Made by a program: the position numbers and the translations under genes. A stretch of 20,587 nt of DNA from an uncultured Clostridia bacterium (GTDB lineage Bacteria > Bacillota > Clostridia > Oscillospirales > Acutalibacteraceae): assembly GCA_937876205.1 (NCBI GenBank), contig CALEII010000018.1:1-20587 (forward strand), given 5' to 3'. Numbering within the stretch: position 1 is the stretch's first letter; every line of letters begins with the position of its first letter. This document shows positions 15,872 to 20,587 of this stretch, one piece after another. The notes under the pieces were generated by a model. It had not been told where the DNA came from, made no database searches, and was given only the letters and a program-made list of their open reading frames with translations.

Positions 15872-16331
15872 CACCAAGCTCCTCTCTGAGCAGTTTTTTT
15901 GCCTTGCTGAGTCTTGACTTCACCGTCCCGACAGGTATACCGAGTGCCTCAGCAGTCTGCTTTTCGCTCATATCGTGAAAATAAAACAGTATCACTGCAG
16001 TTCTCAGCTTCTCAGGCAGCCTGTCCACCGCATCACGGATGTGTCTCATATCCTCCTGACGGCTGTCAGATACGCTTTCGGAAATATCATAGTTATCATC
16101 CGCATCACAAATCCGCTCTCTTTTACGCCGTCTGAGAACATCCCTGAAGATATTTACACATATTCTTGTTATCCACGGCTCAAAGGGCATTGATGTGTCA
16201 TAGGTGCTGAATCTGCTGAACGCCCTGAGCCAGGTTTCCTGATAAAGGTCGTCAGCATCATATTGTGAGGCGCAGAGTGTGACGCAAAGACCGTAAAGAC
16301 GTTTTCCGTAAACAGCGATATACTCATCCAT
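15855..16331 (-). CDS. ECF-type RNA polymerase sigma factor
   Basis: A 158-residue sigma factor with only regions 2 and 4, as in ECF factors. Region 2 includes YDADDLYQETWLRAF (about 24-38) and EPWITRICVNIFRDVLRRRKR (about 51-71). Region 4 runs from RLPEKLRTAVILFYFHDMSEKQTAEALGIP to TVKSRLSKAKKLLREEL (about 104-152) and has the typical GIPVGTVKSRL helix-turn-helix. The ATG at 16331 lies near GAGG; a frame starting at 16385 would add 18 unlikely residues and begin upstream of the predicted promoter. It heads an overlapping operon with three membrane-protein genes. Its promoter is TGAACC-N16-CGTA, so it probably transcribes its own operon. The signal is unknown; envelope stress is a reasonable guess. 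Confidence 0.94.
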   Translation of the reverse strand: MDEYIAVYGKRLYGLCVTLCASQYDADDLYQETWLRAFSRFSTYDTSMPFEPWITRICVNIFRDVLRRRKRERICDADDNYDISESVSDSRQEDMRHIRDAVDRLPEKLRTAVILFYFHDMSEKQTAEALGIPVGTVKSRLSKAKKLLREELGDAEFI

Positions 16332-16358
16332 ACACCTCACACCTCTTTCATTAACATA

Positions 16359-16384
16359 TACGAAAACAACAACCGAAAGGTTCA
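16359..16384 (-). promoter_or_regulatory. ECF-type autoregulatory promoter
   Basis: On the minus strand TGAACC (16384-16379) is followed by exactly 16 bases and CGTA (16362-16359). This is close to the Bacillus sigma-W/X/M pattern TGAAAC-N16-CGTA. It lies 27 bases before the ECF gene start and no sigma-A promoter is evident there, so the operon is probably read by its own sigma factor. Confidence 0.75.
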
Positions 16385-16385
16385 C

Positions 16386-16414
16386 TTGATTTAAATTTTA
16401 TTTTATGATAATAT
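16386..16414 (+). promoter_or_regulatory. Sigma-A promoter of rpe
   Basis: TTGATT (16386-16391), a 17-base spacer and TAATAT (16409-16414) give a leader of about 33 bases with GGAGG before ATG 16454. The -35 lies one base from the -35 of the divergent ECF promoter, so the two promoters are almost back to back. Confidence 0.65.
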
Positions 16415-16453
16415 AGATATGTAAACTGATTATCAATTCTGCGGAGGAAAATT

Positions 16454-17095
16454 ATGCTAGTATCACCGTCAATTCTCGCAAGTGACTTCTCACGGCTTGC
16501 CGAAGAAGTGAAGTCAATAGAAGAAGCAGGAGCAGACCTTGTCCACATTGATGTTATGGACGGAATGTTTGTGCCAAACATCACACTGGGAGCGCCCGTG
16601 ATAAAGTGCCTTAAGGGCAAAACCTCTCTCCCCTTTGATGTGCATCTTATGATAAATGAGCCTGTGCGTTATATTGATGATTTCGTCAGTGCAGGTGCAG
16701 ACATCATCACATTCCATATTGAGGCAACAGATGATATTGAAGCAACTCTTGATAAAATAGAAAAGGCAGGTGTAAAGCCTGCACTGTCAATCAAGCCCAA
16801 CACACCTGCAGAGGCTGTTTTTCCCTACCTTGACAGACTTTATATGGTGCTTGTTATGACTGTTGAGCCGGGCTTCGGCGGTCAGTCATTTATGAGGGAC
16901 ACAATGCCCAAAGTCAGAGCCATAAGAGACGAAATAACAAGAAGAAACCTCACCACTCACATTCAGGTTGACGGCGGAATTGATGACAAAACCGTAACGG
17001 AAGCCACATCAAACGGAGCCGATATACTTGTTGCAGGCAGTTATGTCTTCAAAGCAGCCGACAGAGCTGAAGCAATAAAGAAGCTGAAGCAGTAA
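16454..17095 (+). CDS. rpe: Ribulose-phosphate 3-epimerase
   Basis: A 213-residue TIM-barrel enzyme that interconverts ribulose 5-phosphate and xylulose 5-phosphate in the pentose phosphate pathway. Family landmarks are complete: SPSILASDF at 4-12, HIDVMDGMFVPNIT at 31-44 with metal ligands H31 and D33, FDVHLM with H64, MTVEPGFGGQSF at 135-146 and VDGGI with D173. The phosphate-binding loop VAGSYVF lies near 193-199. Length is typical. The ATG follows GGAGG at the right distance. It is a single-gene transcription unit here, with its own promoter and terminator, divergent from the ECF operon. Confidence 0.97.
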   Translation: MLVSPSILASDFSRLAEEVKSIEEAGADLVHIDVMDGMFVPNITLGAPVIKCLKGKTSLPFDVHLMINEPVRYIDDFVSAGADIITFHIEATDDIEATLDKIEKAGVKPALSIKPNTPAEAVFPYLDRLYMVLVMTVEPGFGGQSFMRDTMPKVRAIRDEITRRNLTTHIQVDGGIDDKTVTEATSNGADILVAGSYVFKAADRAEAIKKLKQ

Positions 17096-17127
17096 CAAAT
17101 ACGGTACACTGATTTCTTAATATGCAA

Positions 17128-17163
17128 AAAAAGGAGCTGTAAAAAAAATACAGCTCCTTTTTC
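17128..17163 (+). terminator. Rho-independent terminator after rpe
   Basis: A 14-bp stem (17128-17141 with 17149-17162), including A-T pairs around the core GGAGCTGT/ACAGCTCC, has a seven-A loop and ends in T. Confidence 0.9.
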
Positions 17164-17190
17164 AGGGGATAGGGAAAAATGCGTAGAATG

Positions 17191-17275
17191 AATAAACTTC
17201 ACAAAAATCAAGCAATTGCTTGATTTTTGCTTTGCCCGAAGGCGTACAAAGGTACGTCGAGTGGTGAAGTTTATT
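17191..17275. repeat. Compact nested inverted-repeat element, no ORF
   Basis: An outer perfect 12-bp inverted repeat (AATAAACTTCAC at 17191-17202, GTGAAGTTTATT at 17264-17275) encloses a 26-bp perfect palindrome centred on CAATTG (17203-17228), a GCC-CGAA-GGC hairpin (17234-17243) and a GTAC/GTAC hairpin (17244-17255). As RNA this would fold into a closed stem with three branches. It is not a terminator (no T tract) and codes for nothing. It may be a REP/MITE-like repeat or a structured RNA. It fills part of the 308-base gap between rpe and folD. Confidence 0.7.
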
Positions 17276-17328
17276 TATAGCAAAAACGCCTTTTTCTTCA
17301 TTTTTTATATTTTGTCGTTATTTTTTTG

Positions 17329-17384
17329 TTTTAACATGTTAAAAATCTTTATGTGTAGCCGTTTTTGCGGTCTACACTTTTTTT
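17329..17384 (+). terminator. 16-bp palindrome and plus-oriented terminator-like hairpin
   Basis: A perfect palindrome, TTTTAACATGTTAAAA (17329-17344), is followed by GTGTAG-CCG / CGG-T-CTACAC (17353-17377) and seven T (17378-17384). The hairpin plus T run is a good terminator for plus-strand transcription, although rpe already ended at 17162. Read on the minus strand it is only a weak end for folD, as the U-tract is interrupted. I saw no plus-strand promoter between the two terminators. Confidence 0.5.
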
Positions 17385-17403
17385 ACATCCCCTTAAATTT
17401 TGC

Positions 17404-18243
17404 TTATTTTTCTGCTGCTCTGAGAGTGTTCTTCAGAAGCATTGTTATCGTCATCGGTCCTACACCGCCGGGAACGGGTGTGATATACGATGTCTTTTCG
17501 CAAACTGCATCAAAATCAACATCACCGCACAGCTTTCCGTCTTCCATTCTGTTGATACCCACGTCAAGCACAACGGCGCCGTCCTTAACCATATCGGGTG
17601 TGACAAACCTCGGTCTGCCCACTGCCGCAACAAGAATATCTGCCTGCTTTGTGATTTCGGCAAGATTTTCAGTTTTTGAGTGACAGACTGTTACGGTTGC
17701 ATTTTCCTTGAGCATAAGCATTGCCATAGGCTTGCCCACAATATTACTTCTGCCTATGATTACGCAGTGCTTTCCCGCAACGGGGATATTGTAATATTTC
17801 AGCATTTCAACCATACCTGCAGGCGTACAGGGAGCAAATTTATAATCGCCCGTCATCACCTTGCCGCAGTTTTCGGGATGAAACGCATCAACATCCTTTT
17901 CAGGTGAAATTGAAAGAAGCACCTTTTCTTCATCTATGTGCTTCGGCACGGGAAGCTGACAGAGTATACCGTGAACATTTTCATCATTATTGAGCTTTTC
18001 AATAAGGGCAATAAGCTCCTCGGTGGTTGTCTCTTCGGGCATTGCGTACTCAAAAGAGTTCATACCTGTCTGTTCACAGCCCTTTTTCTTGTTGTTGACA
18101 TAAACCCTTGATGCAGGGTCATTGCCTACGATAATAACAGCAAGACCGGGAGTTATTCCTTTTTCTTTAAGGGACGCAACCTGCTTTGTTATTTCATCCC
18201 TTACCGACGCTGAAACAGCTTTGCCGTCAATCCTTGTGAACAT
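17404..18243 (-). CDS. folD: Bifunctional methylenetetrahydrofolate dehydrogenase/cyclohydrolase
   Basis: A 279-residue cytosolic enzyme of one-carbon metabolism. It oxidises 5,10-methylene-THF with NAD(P)+ and hydrolyses methenyl-THF to 10-formyl-THF. The key motifs are present: SRVYVNNKKKGCEQ with Y48 and catalytic K52, LCQLPVPKHID (95-104), KDVDAFHPEN with D119, PCTPAGMVEML (139-148), the dinucleotide-binding GRSNIVGKPMAMLM (164-177) and PVPGGVGPMTITMLL near the C-terminus. Length is normal. The start codon lies inside the 3' end of lgt (17-base overlap), with GGAGG 9 bases upstream. It is the last gene of the corC-lgt-folD operon. Confidence 0.97.
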   Translation of the reverse strand: MFTRIDGKAVSASVRDEITKQVASLKEKGITPGLAVIIVGNDPASRVYVNNKKKGCEQTGMNSFEYAMPEETTTEELIALIEKLNNDENVHGILCQLPVPKHIDEEKVLLSISPEKDVDAFHPENCGKVMTGDYKFAPCTPAGMVEMLKYYNIPVAGKHCVIIGRSNIVGKPMAMLMLKENATVTVCHSKTENLAEITKQADILVAAVGRPRFVTPDMVKDGAVVLDVGINRMEDGKLCGDVDFDAVCEKTSYITPVPGGVGPMTITMLLKNTLRAAEK

Positions 18244-19225
18244 CTTCTGTTACCTCCTGAGCATTTTCTTCCTGCTGAGCATTTGCGAGCTTTTCTCTGT
18301 TCTTTTTAAGAAACGGAACAGGCTCAATATAGTAATCAACACCCTCTATGGGCTGAGGATTTTTTGTGTATTTTACAATCATTATTATCATCAGAACACT
18401 GCATACGATAACAATTGCACCCGAAAGCACCTGAGAAACACGCAGAGTCGTATCACCGATATAAAGGCTGTCTGTTCTCAGTCCCTCTATTATCATTCTG
18501 CCGATTCCGTACCATATGCCATATCCAAGAAAAATCTGTCCGCTGAATTTCCTGAACTTTCTGCTCATAACATACAAAAGCACAAAGCCTGCAATACACC
18601 ACACCGATTCATAAAAGAAAGTGGGGTGCACGGGCAGATACGGGTCAACACCGGGGAGCTCCGACTGATGAGCAATGATATAGTCTGTCACTTTTTCACT
18701 CATCATACCGAAACTGCCGTTTGTGTTACAGCCGAAAGCCTCCTGATTGGCGTAATTGCCCCATCTGCCAATACCCTGACCGATGAGAAGACTCATTCCT
18801 GCCATATCAAGAAGATTGTAAAAATTCAGTTTTTCAACCTTACACACAATAAATGCCGCAAGAATTCCGCCTATAATACCGCCGTAAATCGCAAGACCGC
18901 CTTCCCAGATATAAAGAATTCTTACGGGATCCGAGCAGTACAGCTCCCAGTTGAATATGCAGTAATACAGTCTTGCGCCGATTATTGCTGCAAACGTGCC
19001 GTAAATGAGCACATCAAGCATTTTATTGAGGTCGGTTTTCCATTTGAATGCAGTTCTGCCGCCGAAAAGCACGGCAAGAAGAAAACCGAAAGCAATAATT
19101 ACGCCGTACCATTTGATTGTAATATCTTTTCCGCCGAGGGTAAACTCACAGAACACGCTTGACACATTAAAAACCTTGTCTATGCCTGCAAATGTAACCT
19201 GACATACATCTTCAAAAAACTTCAC
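18227..19225 (-). CDS. lgt: Phosphatidylglycerol-prolipoprotein diacylglyceryl transferase
   Basis: A 332-residue polytopic membrane enzyme that attaches diacylglycerol to the lipobox Cys of prolipoproteins, the first step of lipoprotein maturation. Signature segments are present: KWYGVIIAFGFLL (38-50), GGLAIYGGIIGG (109-120), GQGIGRWGNYANQEAFG (149-165) with R154 and N157, PVHPTFFYES (198-207), and GRMIIEGLRTDSL (242-254) with E247. The His of the GGxxxHGG motif in E. coli is Tyr here, which also occurs in other Firmicutes. A hydrophilic tail (about 297-332, Glu/Gln-rich) is longer than in E. coli. The start is GTG at 19225, with GGAGG 7 bases upstream. It begins 21 bases after the corC-type stop and overlaps folD. 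Confidence 0.96.
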   Translation of the reverse strand: MKFFEDVCQVTFAGIDKVFNVSSVFCEFTLGGKDITIKWYGVIIAFGFLLAVLFGGRTAFKWKTDLNKMLDVLIYGTFAAIIGARLYYCIFNWELYCSDPVRILYIWEGGLAIYGGIIGGILAAFIVCKVEKLNFYNLLDMAGMSLLIGQGIGRWGNYANQEAFGCNTNGSFGMMSEKVTDYIIAHQSELPGVDPYLPVHPTFFYESVWCIAGFVLLYVMSRKFRKFSGQIFLGYGIWYGIGRMIIEGLRTDSLYIGDTTLRVSQVLSGAIVIVCSVLMIIMIVKYTKNPQPIEGVDYYIEPVPFLKKNREKLANAQQEENAQEVTEDVHKD

Positions 19226-19246
19226 GTCAGTCCCTCCCTTAACGGA

Positions 19247-19501
19247 TTATTTTTCGTCAGCTCTGTTCTTCTTTTCCTTGAGATTAAGTATTGAGCGTCT
19301 TTCTTCATTGTCACCGTCATCAGCAGAAGCTTTTTTTTCTTCTCTCGGGGTGATATCAATTCTGACCTTGGCAATACGCTTGTCCTCAACAGATAAAACA
19401 GTGAATTTGAGATTGTCTGTTTCAACGGTATCCATATCACCGTCTTTCGGCAGAAAACCGAGCTGACTTATAATAAAGCCTGCAATGGTATCATAGTCAC
19501 A
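19247..19501 (-). pseudogene. 3' fragment of a CorC/HlyC-type protein (transporter-associated domain)
   Basis: The last 77 residues of this frame, from GFIISQLGFLPKDGDMDTV to the stop at 19247, match the C-terminal CorC_HlyC transporter-associated domain of CBS-domain hemolysin/CorC proteins. Characteristic points are IAGFIISQLG, LKFTVLSVEDKRIAKVRI and a charged tail. The membrane DUF21 and CBS domains that should precede it are missing; instead the frame is continuous with a ManC-ManA gene. In block 2 this fragment belongs with lgt and folD, which follow with a 21-base gap. The residues DYDTIA just before it also fit CorC, so the boundary is fuzzy over 19480-19501. The fragment would be non-functional as it stands, unless the join is an assembly error and the true gene is complete. 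Confidence 0.78.
19480..19501. other. Breakpoint between the ManC-ManA gene and the CorC-type gene
   Basis: Read on the minus strand, the 22 bases encode (E)CDYDTIAG. CDYDTIA(E) is the expected continuation of the type I phosphomannose isomerase start on the upstream side, and DYDTIAGF is the expected CorC_HlyC sequence on the downstream side. Upstream codons are AT-rich (TTA, AAA, GGT); downstream codons match block 2. A short shared sequence at a switch of gene identity is what an assembly chimera or microhomology recombination leaves. Confidence 0.7.
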
Positions 19502-20587
19502 TTCCTTTGAATAACAATCTTTTAAACGGGTACCTCCCCATAAATAATCACGGTATACGGGTTTTAATTTAATAAAATCTTCGATTTTAACACCCAAGTC
19601 TTCTGCAGTCATCACATTATATTCTTCTACCACTTTATCATCTTCCGAAACATTTTCACCTACCGATACTTCAATGATAACCAAGTCAGAATTTCCAATG
19701 TTTGACACCTGATGTCTCATTCCTTTTGCTACGGATATGGTATCATTTGTCTGATATACCAATTTCCTTCCTGCCAATTCTATTAACGCTTCACCGGAAA
19801 CTACTGTCCAGTTCTCACTACGATAAATATGTTTGTGCGCAAGAATTGATTTTTGAGGTTGAATTATAACCTTCTTTACACGATATGTGGGCGTATCAAC
19901 CAAAAGTTCATAGCTTCCCCATGGTCTGTAAAGAATTCTGCCACCTTCTATATAACTGCCTATCTGTATATTATCCTCCAAAATAGTCTTTAAATTATCT
20001 GAAGAACCTTTCTTTCCCACATAAACGGCATCCTTGGTATTCACTACTACTACATCATTTAGTTCATTTGCCACAACAACTCGTCTGGGACATTGATTAA
20101 TAATGTCCGTATTGTCACATTTATACTGAACTTGCGGGCCACTCATGACTGTATTTAGTTCTGTAGCTTTCAAATCCTCTAAACTGCCCACATCCTGCCA
20201 ATCAAAAGCTCCGTGTACCACTTTTGCACATTTGGTTTTTTCAAAGACTGCTCTTTCAACCGGAATGGCAGGTATACTTCTCATAACCTCTGTGACATAA
20301 GTATAACTTCCGGGGGCCGCCTGTTTCATACGATATGCCTGCTTACATACCGCATATAAGTCCGGCGAATATACCTTTAACTCTCTTAAATAATTACCTA
20401 TTTTAAACAGAAAAATACCACTGTTTACCAGATGTTCCCCGCTTAACAGATACTCTAAAGCCTTCTCTCTGTTTGGCTTTTCTGCAAACTCCTTAATATT
20501 TTCGCCATCATAACGAATATATCCAAACCGTTCTTCCGGTAAAGCGATAGGAAGTCCCAAAGCCACCAAGTAATCCTCATCGCTCAG
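19481..20587 (-). CDS. manC: ManC-type mannose-1-phosphate guanylyltransferase fused to the start of a ManA-type isomerase; both ends cut
   Basis: The frame is open at the window edge, so the N-terminal nucleotide-binding part is missing. What remains, in order: nucleotidyltransferase C-terminal half (PEERFGYI, FAEKPNREKALEYLLSG, HLVNSGIFLFK, FDWQDVGSLEDL), then the hexapeptide/cupin type II isomerase part (RPWGSYELL; KSILAHKHIYRSENWTVVSG). Next comes the start of a type I phosphomannose isomerase (IKLKPVYRDYLWGGTRLKD), which stops at KECDYDTIA. The enzyme would make GDP-mannose from mannose 1-phosphate and GTP, and the fused isomerase would supply mannose 6-phosphate from fructose 6-phosphate. 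The ManA part should continue with a sequence like ESWEL but instead runs into a CorC-type tail. Codon use is more AT-rich than in lgt or folD. Confidence 0.8.

Noticed and set aside
17216..17683. Plus-strand frame of 155 codons between rpe and folD
   Set aside because: Most of it is antisense to folD, it has no ribosome binding site, and its start runs through the palindromic element.
18122..19162. Long plus-strand frame of 346 codons opposite lgt
   Set aside because: It lies antisense to lgt and the folD start, which are complete and well conserved. The translated product is rich in His and Cys with no domain, as expected for the reverse of a membrane-protein gene.
19247..20569. A single 440-residue protein combining GDP-mannose synthesis with a C-terminal transporter-type domain
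   Set aside because: The ManA part stops after its first 30 or so residues at a seam that fits both families, and codon style changes there. A breakpoint explains this better than a new fusion enzyme.

Overview
The window reads as low-to-moderate GC Firmicutes DNA, most likely a gut-type Oscillospiraceae/Ruminococcus-like Clostridia. The basis is family-level: a SigH-like sigma factor, AAGGAGG-type ribosome binding sites, TTGACA/TATAAT promoters, an OmpR-type two-component system with HtrA, a CotH-family protein and a type I dockerin protein. No tRNA, rRNA, CRISPR array or transposase was seen.

The window appears to hold three blocks of different origin. Block 1 (1 to roughly 640-690) ends an unrecognised gene with a codon style richer in CGC/GCG/CTC than the rest. 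Block 2 (roughly 690-19480) is a coherent chromosomal segment. Block 3 (roughly 19500-20587) is the 3' part of a GDP-mannose pathway gene with more AT-rich codons. At the block 2/3 join, a ManC-ManA reading frame runs in frame into the last 77 residues of a CorC/HlyC-type protein across a stretch of about 20 bases that suits both genes. At the block 1/2 join, an rpmE (ribosomal protein L31) promoter, ribosome binding site and first seven codons are followed at once by a stop and unrelated sequence. Both look like breakpoints: assembly chimeras or real recombination.

Layout of block 2. (i) 866-3547: a SigH-like sigma factor with a consensus promoter, a double CxxC zinc-ribbon protein, a divergent DUF378 membrane protein, and an AlaA-type aminotransferase. 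(ii) 3552-3716: a mosaic of small inverted and direct repeats. (iii) 3765-7738, minus strand: response regulator, histidine kinase, HtrA protease. This is one operon, preceded by TTTAAG-N5-TTTAAG, the motif known as the CiaR box in pneumococcus, where CiaRH also controls HtrA. (iv) 7885-9759, minus: a large unrecognised membrane-anchored extracellular protein. (v) 9961-14442, plus: a secreted CotH-family protein, then a secreted probable seven-bladed beta-propeller with a C-terminal dockerin, the latter preceded by three 11-bp-spaced TTAACA-like (Pho box-like) repeats.

(vi) 14489-16331, minus: an ECF sigma factor followed by three overlapping small membrane-protein genes, two with zinc ribbons, behind a TGAACC-N16-CGTA promoter typical of ECF autoregulation. 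(vii) 16454-17095, plus: rpe. (viii) 17191-17275: a compact nested inverted-repeat element. (ix) 17404-19501, minus: a corC-type 3' fragment, lgt and folD as one operon. The best candidates for undescribed biology are the ECF/zinc-ribbon membrane operon, the dockerin propeller with its Pho-like promoter, and the CiaRH-like HtrA operon.
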